Shown piece after piece: positions 10,944 to 23,640 of a DNA stretch of 64,000 nt (position 1 is the stretch's first letter; the number at the start of each line of letters is the position of its first letter). The translations under genes and the position numbers were made by a program. The stretch comes from Stomorhina lunata (lineage: Eukaryota; Arthropoda; Insecta; Diptera; Rhiniidae), in assembly GCA_933228675.1 (NCBI GenBank), contig OW121744.1, forward strand, positions 25,981,642-26,045,641. The letters are read 5' to 3'. The notes under the pieces are model-generated. The model made no database searches, was not told the origin of the DNA, and saw nothing but the letters and a program-made list of their open reading frames with translations.

Positions 10944-11306
10944 AAGTGGTTTTCGAATGTTTAAAAGTTTTTTCGATAGGTTTATATTTGCGAAAGTTAT
11001 ACGAACCAATAGGTTTTGCATACAATAGTGCTCAACTTTGGCCCACTGTAGAAGCCACTGTGCAAAAATAGACATTTTTTTTTTTAAATTTATCTAAAAC
11101 TCTGACTACTCTTTGGCAGATTTCTGCATATTGCGCCAGAATCCGCTTAGTAGTTTAAGTTATTGAAGTAAAACTAAAAGTTTCATATACAATACTTTGC
11201 ACCATAACTTCTAAACTATTTGGAAAAAATTTAATTAATTTATCGAAAGTAGCAAACTAACAAATAACAAAAATGTTATGCACCTAAACATTCCCCGTTT
11301 TTGTTT
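10002..11306. other. AT-rich intergenic DNA with a TTTC microsatellite
   Basis: No gene or recognised element. A (TTTC)n run lies at 10866-10943. An ORF on the minus strand with KKERKKERKK is only the translation of this run. Confidence 0.7.
10866..10943. repeat. (TTTC)n microsatellite
   Basis: About 19 perfect tetranucleotide units. Confidence 0.95.
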
Positions 11307-12713
11307 AAGTACCTGGTTGACCGAGACTTGCTCGGAGCTTTATAATAAGCATTTTGTGCAAATATTCAGTTAATTTCGAATTATTTGATTTATTTTGTCC
11401 GCCCAACACATAGTTTGCTTAGTTAACAGTTTATTCATATGAACAGAAACCTCCGTCGGCTCATGCGCAACAACTTTGCTAAAGATTATAGTCTGATCAA
11501 ATGTACAGTTTATGATTTAATTCATTTTGAGTAGTTTGCAGTGGCGCCACCTGAAGTTGTTCATACCATATAAGAAACCTTTGTCTGCTTATTCGTAACA
11601 ACTTTGGTTATGATTATAACATGATCAAGTGCACAGTTTATTCACTTTGAGTAATTTTCTGTGGCGCCACTTGTCGGACTTTGCTCATTCCAATTCAAAA
11701 ACCTTCTTCGGCTTATCCGTAACAACTTTGCTGAAGATTAAAGCATGATTAAATGTACAGCATACGATTAAATTGACTTTGAGTAAATTTCAGTGGCGCC
11801 ACCTGTCGAAATTTCTTCATTCCAACTAAGAAACCTTCGTCGGCTCATGTGCAACAACTTTGCTAAAGATTGTAGCATGATTTAATGTACAGATTACGAT
11901 TAAATTGACTTTGAGTAAGATTCTGTAGCGCCACCTGTCGGAAATTATTCATACCAACTAAAAAGCCTTCGTCGGCTCATGCGCTACAACTTTGCTAAAG
12001 ATCATAGCATGATAGAATGTACAGTTTACGATTTAATTAATTTTTAGTAATTTTCAGTGGCGCCATCTGTCGGAAATTAGTCTTATCACTTTAAAACCTT
12101 AGCCGGCTTATACGCAACATCTTCGCTAAAGAGCATAACATGATCAAATTCACAGTTTACTATTCTATAAAAAACATACAGAACAAACATTCATTTGTTT
12201 AAAATAATACTAATTTTTCCCCCTTTTTATTCCCTAATTTCTAAAAGTTCCATATGTATATTTGGTACTTTTTTGGTGCCAGTTGAATTCGGTACATTTT
12301 TTTAAAACGCATTTAACATAATGTATAATGTTCTTATTCATATTACTTTGGAGATGTTAAGTTATCATTTTATCCCTTTTTTACCCATTTTGGCTCAAAA
12401 ATCAAAAAAGTACCAAATACGTGTTTCATGTTTCTTTTAAATCTTTTGATTGCAGTACCAAGTTTCTTTCTACATTTTTTGTTTAAAATATAAGAGTGGG
12501 TTAAAAAGGTGCCAAAAAACTATTTTCACCCTTTTTACCCCCTATCAGACATAGTTTCAAAAAAATACCAAACACCTGTCCTCTTATTTTCATAGCTATT
12601 TAAAACGTAATTTTAATTTTGTTTCTATACCTATTACTTTAGGAGATATAGCGTTTTTGATTCTTTCCCCTTTTTACCCGTTTTTACTCTCTTAGAGGTA
12701 AAAGTTCCAAAAG
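11307..12713 (+). mobile_element. Element with ~125-bp internal repeats, copy 2
   Basis: Same order as the copy at 6263-7732 (AAGTACCTGGTTGACCGAG start, GCGCCACCTGTCGG units, CCCTTTTTACCC tail). A segment of roughly 50 bp near the start is deleted relative to that copy, and one repeat unit differs. It breaks off at AAAAGTTCCAAAAGT, where the inverted third copy begins. Confidence 0.75.
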
Positions 12714-13338
12714 TGATAAGACTAATTTCCGACAGATGGCGCCACTGAAAATTACTAAAAATTAATTAAATCGTAAACTGTACATTCTATCATGCTATGA
12801 TCTTTAGCAAAGTTGTAGCGCATGAGCCGACGAAGGCTTTTTAGTTGGTATGAATAATTTCCGACAGGTGGCGCTACTGAAATTTACTCAAAGTCAATTT
12901 AATCGTATGCTGTACATTTAATCATGCTATAATCTTTAGCAAAGTTGTTACGGATAAGCCGAAGAAGGTTTATGAATTGGAATAAGCAAAGTCCGACAGG
13001 TGGCGCCACAGAAAACTACTCAAAATGAATTAAATCGTAAACTGTGCATTTGATCAGACTATAATCTTTAGCAAAGTTGTTGCGCATGAGTCGACAGAGG
13101 TTTCTGTTGATATGAATAATTTCCAAAATTATTCAAAATGAGTTAAACTGTAAACTATGCAAACTATGTGTTGGTCGGACAAAATAAATCAAATAATTCA
13201 AAATTAACTGAATATTTCTACAATGTCTTTCCTCTAAATTTATTTTAGCACTTTATAATATAAAATATATAAAAACTTTAAATTTTCCTCAAAATGCTTA
13301 TCATAAAGCTCCGAGCAAGGCTCGGTCTACCAGGTACT
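12714..13338 (-). mobile_element. Inverted, truncated copy 3 of the same element
   Basis: Reverse complement of the 5' half of the element: repeat units with CGACAGGTGGCGCC and finally CTCGGTCTACCAGGTACT. It keeps the segment missing from copy 2, so it is closer to copy 1. It can pair with 11307 to about 12080, leaving a loop of about 630 nt. Confidence 0.75.
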
Positions 13339-13388
13339 ATATATATATATATATATAAATACGTACAATTATTGCTCGTTTAAGAATA
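13339..13388. repeat. Short (AT)n plus flank shared with 7813
   Basis: An AT run followed by ACAATTATTGCTCGTTTAAG, the same order as at 7733-7835. In both places the (AT)n tract abuts an end of the internal-repeat element, though at opposite ends of it. Confidence 0.7.
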
Positions 13389-13740
13389 TATAAGAAAGAT
13401 AAACGAGTAGCCTAGACGAGGTTATACGGGAGCTATGGTCAAATGCTGCCTTGATTTTGCCCAATTTCAATACCAAAATTTTCTCAGAGAAGAAGAATAT
13501 TTTTTACTAAGTTTCAGTTAGTTAGCTCTTTTCGTTTAGACGTTATCGTGATTTCAACAGACAGACGGACGGACAGACGGACATAGCTCAATCGTCTTAG
13601 AATTTGATAAGGATTCAGAATATATATCGTTTTTGATTTTTGAGTCAATATTAAGGAAATTACAAACGGAATGACAATCTCAATATACCCCCCATTCTTT
13701 TTGATGGTGGATATAAATAAAACCTAGGAAAATTTTAAAG
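13389..13740 (+). mobile_element. Dispersed repeat family 2, best copy
   Basis: Contains CGAGGTTATACGGGAGC, CTATGGTCAAATG, a GACGGACGGACAGACGGAC run, ATAGCTCAATCGTCTTAG, GGATTCAGAATATATATCG, AATTACAAACGGAATGAC, and ends at CAATATACCCCCCATTC then GATGGTGGATATAAA. Non-coding and probably non-autonomous. Confidence 0.7.
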
Positions 13741-14505
13741 GCAAATTTTACAATCTGTTAACATATGACCTCAGTGGTGTAGGATATCATAGAGTCGGCG
13801 TTGACAGAATATATTAATTTCTTACTTGTTTTTTTTGCTCTTGTTATTTTTAATATTCGAGTTTATTAGTTACTGATAATGGTTCATGTAAATATTTACT
13901 GATAGTTGTTTCAGGATACTTACACACATCCATACATACACTTAACATGTGTACAAATTCAAATATACATAAATACTATATGTATACAGTGAAACATGGC
14001 TATAGTGAATTTAAAAACTCAACAGAATATATAAATTTCCATATGATCTGAGCAATCTATAATACGAAAATTCATATATAAACTAAGTTATCTATGTATA
14101 TCATGGATGTAGGCACATGTCGCTCTAAAACTATGTAGAAAATCTAGGTTGACATCTTTTTTTCCTATAGCACACCAAGTCATCAGGGACTATCGATACT
14201 ACATGAGATTGTTACTAAAGATCACTTTAGGATATTTACAATTGATTCGTTATAAGCACGTTCCACTGTGTCTATTTGTTATCAATCCATGTCTGTAAAA
14301 TTGAACTGCTTATAACGTAAATACATTGTTTATATGTCTTATTATTGTTTTTTTTTTAATTTTTTCAGAAAAATATTGTTTATTAACTTTTCAAAGAAAT
14401 TTATTTACTAATTGCAATTAAATAATTGCTAAGTCATATTTAAATATTACATCAGGTTTAGTTCAAATACTTAATGCAATTAACAAATAAAACATTACAA
14501 AAATA
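13741..14505. other. AT-rich intergenic DNA
   Basis: No gene, element or notable motif was recognised, apart from scattered ACATACA-type simple sequence near 13925. Confidence 0.6.
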
Positions 14506-16676
14506 AAAAAAATTAAATCACATTTTTATACAAAATTTTTTGATATACAAATTTTTATAGAAAATTTTTCGGTATAAAAATTTTATAGAAAAGTTTTCGG
14601 TCAAAAATTTTTATAGAAAATTTTTCGGAATTATAGATTCTTATAGAAATTTTTTGATAGAAATTTTTTTATGAAAAATTTTTAGGTATTAAAATTTTTA
14701 ATAGAAAATTTTTTGGTATAAATTTTTTATAGAAAAATTTTAATAGAAAATTTTTCGGTATAAAACTGTTTATACAAAATTTAGGTATACAGTTTTTTAT
14801 AGAAAGGTTTTCGACATAATTTTTTTATAGAAAAGTGTTCATACAGAAAAATTCTCTGTAGAATAATTTTTATACCGAAAAATTTTTGATAAAAATTTTT
14901 ATACTAAAAAATTTTCTATAGAAATTTTTATACCAAAAACTTTTTATAGAAATTCGAATACCGCAAATTTTCTATATAAAAAGGTTTATTCCGAAAAATT
15001 TCCTATATATAAATTTTTATACCGAAAACTTTTCTATAGAAAAATTTTCAATAGAAAAATTTTAACAGAGAAAAACTTTCTATATAAATGTTTATACCGA
15101 AAATTTTCTATATAAAAATTTTTATAGCAAACAATTTTCTATAGAAAAATCTATTTACAGAAAAATTTTCTATAGAAAAATTTTTACAGAAAAATTTTCT
15201 ATAATAAAGCTTTATACAGAAAAATCTTCTAAATATAAACAATTTTTTTTAGGTATAAAAATTTTTAAATAAAAAAAATTCCGGTATAAGAATTTCTATT
15301 ACAAATTTTTGGTATAAAAATTTCTGTAAATTTTTTGTTCTAAAAATTTTTATAAAAAATTTTTCGGTATGAAATTTTTTTATTGGAAATTTTTGGTATA
15401 AAAATTTTTCATAGAAAACTATTTGGCATAAAGATTTTTTTTATAGAAAATTTTTCGGTATAAAAATTTTTCTATGGAAAATCTTTAAGTATAAAAATTT
15501 TTCTAGAGAAAATTTTTTCATAATAGAAAATTTTTCTGTATACAAATTTTTTTAGAAAATTTTTTATAGAAATTTTCTTGGTATAAAATATTTTTTAGAA
15601 AATTTTTAGGTTTAAAATTTTTTATGTAAAATTTTTCGGTATAAAAGTTTTCTAAAGAAAATTTTTTAAATAAAATTTTTTGGTATAAACATTTTTTAAA
15701 TAAAATTTTTGGGTATAAAAATTTTTTTATAGAAATTTTTTTTGGAATAAAAATTTTTCTATAGAAAATCTATAGGTATAAAAATTTTTCTATAAAAATT
15801 TTTCTGTAGAAAAGTTTTTGAAACAAAAATTTTGTAAAAAAAAATTTTTTTGGTATAACAATTTTTAAAGAAAATTTTTTGGTATAAACATTTTTCGTTA
15901 CAAATTTTATAGAAAAGTATTAAAGAAAATTTTTTGGTATACAAATTTAAAGGTATAAAAATTTTTAAAGAAAATATTTCGGTATAAAAATTTTTCTATA
16001 GAAAATTTTTCTATAGAAAATTTTTCGGTATAAAATTTTTCTATAGAAAATTTTTCGGTATAAAAAATTTTCTATAGAAAATTTTTCGGTATAAAAAATT
16101 TTCTATAGAAAATTTTTCGGTATAAAAAATTTTCTATAGAAAATTTTTCGGTATAAAAAATTTTCTATAGAAAATTTTTCGGTATAAAAAATTTTCTATA
16201 GAAAATTTTTCGGTATAAAAAATTTTCTATAGAAAATTTTTCGGTATAAAAAATTTTCTATAGAAAATTTTTCGGTATAAAAAATTTTCTATAGAAAATT
16301 TTTCGGTATAAAAAATTTTCTATAGAAAATTTTTCGGTATAAAAAATTTTCTATAGAAAATTTTTCGGTATAAAAAATTTTCTATAGAAAATTTTTCGGT
16401 ATAAAAAATTTTCTATAGAAAATTTTTCGGTATAAAAAATTTTCTATAGAAAATTTTTCGGTATAAAAAATTTTCTATAGAAAATTTTTCGGTATAAAAA
16501 ATTTTCTATAGAAAATTTTTCGGTATAAAAAATTTTCTATAGAAAATTTTTTGGTATAAAAAATTTTCTATAGAAAATTTTTCGGTATAAAAAATTTTCT
16601 ATAGAAAATTTTTCGGTATAAAAAATTTTCTATAGAAAATTTTTCGGTATAAAAAATTTTCTATAGAAAATTTTTC
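14506..16676 (+). repeat. CGGTAT-class minisatellite, 30-bp unit
   Basis: The unit is AAAAATTTTCTATAG then AAAATTTTTCGGTAT. From about 16018 to 16676 some 21 units are virtually identical (one C-to-T change near 16549), while 14506-16000 is strongly decayed and contains scattered reverse-oriented units (about 14850-15230). This is the pattern of a recently amplified core with old edges. The unit is itself close to a palindrome centred on CTATAG. Confidence 0.95.
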
Positions 16677-17230
16677 GCTTTGCTTTTAATGTAATCTATT
16701 ATTTAATGTAATATTATTACGATTATAAAGTCGACCTGAATGAAGTCATAAGAATTATTAAATTTTATAAACATCTAATAGTTTTAGTAAACACTCTAAA
16801 GACAAGGTCAAATTTAAAAATCTCTACTTACGCTTCAATAGGATATTTATTTAACTAATTGAGCACAAATTTTTAATATTCGAAGCAAATTGTTTATTTT
16901 TCCACAAGTAGTTTTTTACAGTGGAAAATTTTCTAAATCCTTAGATGATTAGAAGACAATAAGTACGAGTAAAAACTTACATTTCACTTTCCCTTTTCTG
17001 TGACAAAGAATATCGATAAATTAGATTAGACTGAGTGTTTATGTTGTAAACAACTTGTTGGCAGACAAACAGGCCAACCAACATGTAGCAAGGCAACATG
17101 TGGTGTTTTTTTAGTCATTATAAGCAGAGGTCGGCACAAAAGAACAATACAAAAAAATCATTAGCAGAGTTGCCGTTTTTTATATATTCAGCTAAATTAG
17201 GTATTTTTTTCAATGTGTAGTTCTGATGTT
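16677..17230. other. Non-satellite spacer between satellite blocks
   Basis: Unique-looking AT-rich sequence. CAGAGGTCGGCAC at about 17126 looks like an isolated hAT-type end (compare GTGCCGACCTCTG near 7863). No gene was recognised. Confidence 0.5.
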
Positions 17231-18390
17231 TTAAAAAGAAAATGTTTTTATTAACTATTTGCCTATAAAAAATTGTTTTATCAAAAATTTTTCTATACAA
17301 AATTTTTTTATTAAAACTTTTTCCTTAGAAATTTTTTTTTATTTAAAATTTTTCTATAGATAAATTTTTTGTCAAAAATTTTGCCAAAAAAAAAAAATTT
17401 ATCAAAAATTTATCTATATACAAATTTTTATATCAAAAATTTGTTTTATTCAAAATTTTTCTATAGAAATTTTTTTTATTCAAAATTTTTCTATATTTTA
17501 TATATTTTTTTTATTCAAAATTTTTCTTTAGAAAATTTTTTTATTCAAAATTTTATTTAGAAATTTTTTTTATTCAAAATTTTATTTTAGAAAATTTTTT
17601 ATCCAAAATGTTTCTATAGAAAATTTTTTTATCCAAAATTGTTCAATAGAAATTTTGAACAATTTATGAAATTTTTTTTAACCCAAATTTTTTTATCAAA
17701 AATTTCTTTATAGAAAATTTTTTTTGATAACATTTTTCTATTATAAATTTTTTTAAAATTTTTTTCTAAAACGAAAAGTTTTCTATAAAAATTTTAAGCT
17801 GAACATTTTCTATAAATATTTTTAAGCCGAAAATTTTTCTATAAAAATTTTTAAGCCAAAAATTTTTAAGCCGAAAATTTTTCTTTAAAAATTTTTAAAC
17901 CAAAAAATTTTACATAAAAATATTTAGAACGAAACATTTTTTATAAAAATTTTTAAAACGAACAATTTTCTATAAAAATTTTAAGAACGAAAAATTTTCT
18001 ATTAAACAAATTTTATTAAGAAAAATTATACAAATTTTTCAAAAAATCAAAAAATTGTTTATAGAAATTTTAATACCAAAAATTGAATACCAAACATTTT
18101 TATACAAAAAAAAATTTTCTATAAAAATTTTTATAACAAAATATTTTTAATCAAAATTTTTATACAAAAAAAAAATTGTATAAAAATTGTTATACCAAAA
18201 AAATTTCTATAGAAATTTTTATACAAACAAATTTTCAATATAAAAATTAATACCAAAAAATTTTTTTATAGAAATTTTTATACCAAAAAAATTTTTTAAT
18301 AAAAGTTTTATAGCGCAAAATGATCATAAAAATGTTTATACCAACAAAATTTAATAACAAAGTCTTCTTTTAAAATTTGTAAAAAAAAAT
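17231..18390. repeat. Heavily decayed mixed minisatellite
   Basis: Units of 25-30 bp with TATTCAAAATTTTTC, AAGCCGAAAATTTTTC and TACCAAAAAATTTT linkers, too diverged for a single consensus. It forms the junction between the + oriented block at 14.5-16.7 kb and the reverse-oriented block at 18.4-21.0 kb. Confidence 0.8.
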
Positions 18391-20990
18391 CTTTTCCTAT
18401 GCCAAAAAAAAGTTTCATACCAAAAAACTTTTATATTAAAAAACTTTCTAGAAAAATTTTCTATAGAAAAATTTTTATACCGAAAAATTTTCTATAGAAA
18501 AATTTTTATACCGAAAAATTTTTATACCGAAAAATTTTCTATAGAAAAATTTTTATACCGGAAAATTTTCTATAGAAAAATTTTTATACCGAAAAATTTT
18601 CTATAGAAAAATTTTTATACCGAAAAATTTTCTATAGAAAAATTTTTATACCGAAAAATTTTCTTTAAAAAAAATTTTGTACCGAAAAATTTTTTTTAAC
18701 AAAAATTTTATACCGAAAAATTTTCTATAGAAAAATTTTTATACCGAAAAATTTTCTATAGAAAAATTTTTATACCGAAAAATTTTCTATAGAAATTTTT
18801 ATAGTGAAAATTTTCTATAGACATTTTTATACCGAAAGATTTTCTATAGAAAAAATTTTATGCCTAAAGATTTTCTATAGAAAAATTTTGATACCGAAAA
18901 ATTTTCTATAGAAAAATTTTTATACTGAAAAATTTTCTATAGAAAACTTTTTATACCAAAAAATTTTCTATAGAAAAATTTTTATACCGAAAAATTATCT
19001 ATAGAAAAAAATCTTTATACCGAAAAATTATCTATAGAAAAAAAATTTTTATACCGAAAAATTTTCTATAGAAACAATTTTATACCGAAAAATTTTTTAT
19101 AGAAAAATTTTTATACCGAAAAATTTTCTATAGACAAATTTTTGTACCGAAAAATTGTCTTTAGAAGAATTTTTATGCCGAAAATTTTCTATAGAAAAAT
19201 TTTTATACCGGAAAATTTTCTATAGAAAAATTTTTGTACCGAAAAATTGTCTTTAGAAGAATTTTTATGCCGAAAATTTTCTATAGAAAAATTTTTATAC
19301 TGGAAAATTTTCTATAGAAAAATTTTTATACCGGAAAATTTTCTATAGAAAAATTTTTATACCGAAAAATTTTCTATAGAAAAATTTTTATACCGAAAAA
19401 TTTTCTATAGAAAAATTTTTATACCGAAAAATTTTCTATAGAAAAATTTTTATACCGAAAATTTTTCTATAGAAAAATATTTATACCGAAAAATTTTCTA
19501 AAGAAAAATGTTTAAACCAAAAAATTTTCTATAGAAAAATTTTTATACCGAAAAATTTTCTATAGGAAAATTGTTATACCGAAAAATTTTCTATAGAAAA
19601 ATTTTTATACCGAACAATTTTCTATAGAAAAATTTTTATACCGAACAATTTTGTATAGAAAAATTTTTATACCGAACAATTTTCTAGAGAAAAATTTTTG
19701 TACCGAAAACTTTTCTATAGAAAAATTTTTATACCGAAAAATTTTCTGCAGAAAAATGTTTATACCGAAAAATTTTCTATAGAAAAATTTTTATACCGAA
19801 AAATTTTCTATAGAAAAATTTTTATACCGAAAAATTTTCTATAGAAAAATTTTTATACCGAAAAATTTTCTATAGAAAAATTTTTATAGCGAAAAATTTT
19901 CTATAGAAAATTTTCTATAGAAAAATTTTTTTACCAAAAAATTTTCTATAGAAAAATTTTTTTACCGAAAAATTTTGTATAGAAAAATTTTTTTACCGAA
20001 AAATTTTCTGTAGAAAAATTTTTGTACCGAAAATTTTTGTACCTAAAATTTTTCTATAGAAAAATTTTTGTACCGAAAATTTTTCTATAGAAAAATTTGT
20101 ATACCTAAAATTTTTCTATAGAAAAATTTTTATACTGAAAAATTTTCTATAGAAAAATTTTTATACCGAAAGATTTTCTATACAAAAAATTTTATGCCTT
20201 AAAATTTTCTTAGAAAAATTTGTATACCAAAAAATTTTCTATAGAAAAGTTTTTATACCAAAAAATTTTCTATAGAAAAATTTTTATACAAAAAAATTTT
20301 CTATAGAAAAATTTTTATAACAAAAAATTTTCTATAGAAAAATTTTTATACCAAAAAATTTTCTATAGAAAAATTTTTGCATCGAAAAATTTTCTATAGA
20401 AAAATTTTTATACTGAAAATTATATAGAAATCTATAGAAAAATTTGTATTCCAAAAAATTTCTATAGAAAATTTTTTTATGGCAAAAAATTTCTTAGAAA
20501 AATTTTTATGCCAAAAAATTTTGCATAGAAATTTTTACACCAAAAAATTTTCTATAGGTATTTTTATACCAAAAATTTTTTTAAAGAAATTTTTATACAT
20601 CAAAATTTTTACATCGAAGAATTTTTGACCAAAAAATTTTCTATACATTTTTTTTTACCGAAAAATTTTCTACAAAAAATTTAAACCAAAAAATTTTCTA
20701 TAAAAATGTTTATAAAAAATTTTAAGCCGAAAACTTTTTTTTATAAAAATTTGTATACCAAATATTTTGGTGTCAAAAAATTTTTTATAAAAATTTTGAT
20801 ATCAAAAATTTTGAGGTTGATTTATTTTCTAAAAAAATTTGATATTACAAACTTTTCTTTAAAAATTTAGAAAAATTTTATACCCTAAAATTTCTTAAAA
20901 GAAATTTTTTATAGAAAAATTTTCTATAAACAATTTTATACCGACAAATTTTCTATAAACATTTTTATATCGAATAATTTCCTATAAAGG
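18391..20990 (-). repeat. CGGTAT-class minisatellite, reverse orientation
   Basis: Unit AATTTTTATACCGAAAAATT then TTCTATAGAA, the exact reverse complement of the 14.5-16.7 kb unit. About 85 units with point changes (CCAAA, CTGAAA variants, TCTTTAGAAG) and some internal duplication, for example the stretch around 19145-19270. The right end abuts the hairpin module at 21000. Confidence 0.95.
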
Positions 20991-20999
20991 TTTTGATAC

Positions 21000-21165
21000 C
21001 GAAAAATTTCGATCTGTCTTAAAGTGGGGATACTTCTCTTGAAGATGATGGCGTTGCCAACAATCAAAACACGTCGAGGCACCACAAACATTTTTATTGG
21101 CTTTTATCAACAAATAGTCTATTACATTAAGTGATAAATTGTAATAGACTGGGATCAGGGCGATA
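21000..21165 (-). mobile_element. GATCCCA hairpin module, copy 1
   Basis: On the minus strand: CTGATCCCAGTCTATTACA, a stem-loop, TTGTTGATAAAAGCCAA, AAATGTTTGTGG, TCGACGTGTTTTGATTG, AAGTATCCCCACTTTAAGAC and AGATCGAAATTTTTC running into satellite. The stem is 21116-21126 paired with 21140-21150 (11 perfect pairs). Related modules lie at 23641, 53409, 55584 and 58857. Confidence 0.75.
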
Positions 21166-22195
21166 ATTATAACGTGTAGCAGCAGAAAGTTACCGAAAAT
21201 ATAAAAAATTTTAAAAATTATAATCCTAATGTACATAAAGTATTGATGCAGAAATTTCTATGCTTATTTTCTAAAAGTCTTATTTTCTTAAAGATAAAAA
21301 ATATTTACTTAATTTAACTTTAATGCATCAAAAAAATTAAGGAATTTATATTTCATCCACTTTGTCATCAAATGCCATTCCAAAACTTTATGGAATTTTG
21401 ATTAAATTGTCGCGTTTCTTCTAATTAAACCCTTAAATTCAAAGACTGAGGAGAATGATGGGAATCGAAAATATAGACGAAAGATTTTGAGTTTTTGTTT
21501 ATTTTTATATGTTAAATAAATAACAAGTTTTGTTGATTTTCATGCCGAAAATTTTATATACGATTATATATGTACATATATATTTTTGATAGTGTTATAC
21601 TTAAATGTGATATAAAAAAATTGTATTTGTTGTATTAAAATTTTAATATATAATTATTAGCTTGAAAGAGAATAACATCGAGAGTGTGTCATTATAATTT
21701 TATTCCCCTACCTCAAAGGAAATGTGGGGCATTGAGTTCGTCATTGCTTTTGTAACATATAGAAATTAATTTACATATGTTAATTTTACGTTAGGCATTT
21801 TCCATTTTCATTTAAATTCCAAGAAATATTTTGACTCGTACTAATAAATAAATTAAACTTGTTATTATTGATCCAAACAATGTTAATTTTATTTGCCCAA
21901 TATTGACTTTAAAAATTAGATTTGTTTCAAAATTTCTACTGTGACAATTCTATATAAATTTCTTTGTGTCTCGCTGATATTTTTAGCAACATCTTAACAT
22001 CTTTTTTAGACGATTTTATTTATTTGTCATATTTAAAATTTCCTTTGTAGATCATAAATAAATTTTGTTTTCTTAACTCAATGAATATTTATTTGCTAAT
22101 TTGATTTTGAAAGTAAAGTTTATTGATTGTGAGTTATCCCTACCAAAAATCGTGCCAATGGAAAGTTTTTTTTTAAATATATTTTAGGCAAATTA
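21166..22195. other. AT-rich spacer, no feature recognised
   Basis: Unique-looking AT-rich DNA without convincing ORFs, splice patterns or repeats. Confidence 0.6.
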
Positions 22196-23060
22196 CACTG
22201 GTCATCAAAATTAACAAATTTTTCTACAGAAAATTTTATTTTATCAAAAACTTTTCTATAGAAAATTTTTTTATCAAAAATTTTTCTATAGAAATTTTTT
22301 TTATCAAAAACTTTTCTATAGAAAATTTTTTTAATTAAAATTCTTTCTATAGAAAATTTTTTTATCAAAAATGTTTCAATAGAAAATTTTTGTTATGACA
22401 ATTTTTTAATATACATTTTTTTACAAAATTTTTTTATAGGAAATATTCTTATCAAAAATTTTTTTTATCAAAAACTTTTCTATAGAAAATTTTTTTATTA
22501 AAAACTTTTTTATAGAAAATTTTTTTATTAAAATTCTTTCTAAAGAAAATTTTTTTATCAAAAATGTTTCAATAGAAAATTTTTGTTATGAAAATTTTTC
22601 AATATACATTTTTTTACAAAATTTTTTTTATTAAAAATTTTTTATAGGAAAAAATTCTCAAAAATTTTTCTATAGAAAATTTTTTTTATTAAAAATTTTT
22701 TTATTAAAAATGTTTTTATAGAAAATTTTCTTATCAAAAATTCTATCATAAATTTTTCTATAGAATTTTTTTTTCCCAAAAATTTTTCTATAGAAATTTT
22801 TTTTCTCAAAAATTTTTCTACAGAAAATTTTTTATCAAAAATTTTTCTATTCCTTTATTAAAAATTTTTCTCTAAAAAAGTTTACTGACCGTCAAAATTA
22901 ACAAATTTTTCTAAAGAAATTTTTTTTATTAAAAATGTTTCAATAGAAAATTTTTGTTATGAAAATTTTTCAATATACATTTTTTGCAAAATTTTTTTAT
23001 CAAAAATTTTTTTATAGAAAATTTTATTTTATTTTATCAAAACATTTTCTATAGAAATTA
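22196..23060 (-). repeat. TTTATC-class minisatellite, decayed
   Basis: Units of about 30 bp, TTTTTATCAAAAATTTTTC then TATAGAAAA. A stretch of about 230 bp (markers CAAAAATGTTTCAATAGAAA, TTTTTGTTATGA, AATATACATTTTTT) appears near 22365, 22560 and 22935, so whole multi-unit blocks were duplicated. Confidence 0.85.
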
Positions 23061-23225
23061 TTGTATCCAACAATTATCAACATAAAGCGAAGATTATCAC
23101 CTGAACAGAAACAAACAAACATTTTTCAGTTATATCTTTTCCACACTTTTGATGTTGCTATTTTTTCGACTAAGACAAATGTGCTATAAAGGGGGTTCAA
23201 AAAAGATTAAAATAAACAAAAGTTT
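23061..23225. other. Partial tail of the hairpin module
   Basis: TAAAGCGAAGATTATCACC then TGAACAGAAACAAACAAAC and TCTTTTCCACACTTTTG match the tail of the module copy at 53409 (…GTAGATCATCGACTGAACAG…). It sits between two satellite blocks. Confidence 0.5.
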
Positions 23226-23640
23226 ATTTTACAAATTTTTCGGTATGATAATTTTTCTATAGAAAATTTACCGGTATAACAATTTTACTATAGAAAATTT
23301 TTCGGTATAAAAATTTTTCCATTGAAAATTTTTCGGTATAAAAATTTTTCTATAGAAAATTTTTCGGTATAAAAATTTTTGCATAGAAAATTTTTCGGTA
23401 TAAAAATTTTTCTATAGAAAATTTTTCGGTATAAAAATTCTCCTATAGAAAATTTTTTGGTATAAAAATTCTCCTATAGAAAATTTTTCGGTATAAAAAT
23501 TCTCCTATAGAAAATTTTTTGGTATACAAATTTTTCTATAGAAAATTTTTCGGTATAAAAATTTTTCTATAGAAAATTTTTCGGTATAAAAATTTTTCTA
23601 TAGAAAATTTTTCGGTATAAAAATTTTTCTATAGAAAATT
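23226..23640 (+). repeat. CGGTAT-class minisatellite, small + block
   Basis: About 13-14 units, AAATTTTTCTATAGAAAA then TTTTTCGGTATAA, mostly well preserved, with a CTCCTATAG variant in three units near 23440-23510. Confidence 0.9.

Noticed and set aside
10836..11075. ORF with KKERKKERKK repeats
   Set aside because: Pure translation of the TTTC microsatellite.
15980..16676. CRISPR-like regular repeat pattern
   Set aside because: Units are directly contiguous without unique spacers, in eukaryotic intergenic DNA with no cas genes.
7863..17138. A single large hAT element bounded by GTGCCGACCTCTG and CAGAGGTCGGCAC
   Set aside because: The two ends face the wrong way for one element (they point outward) and enclose unrelated repeats; more likely two isolated remnants.
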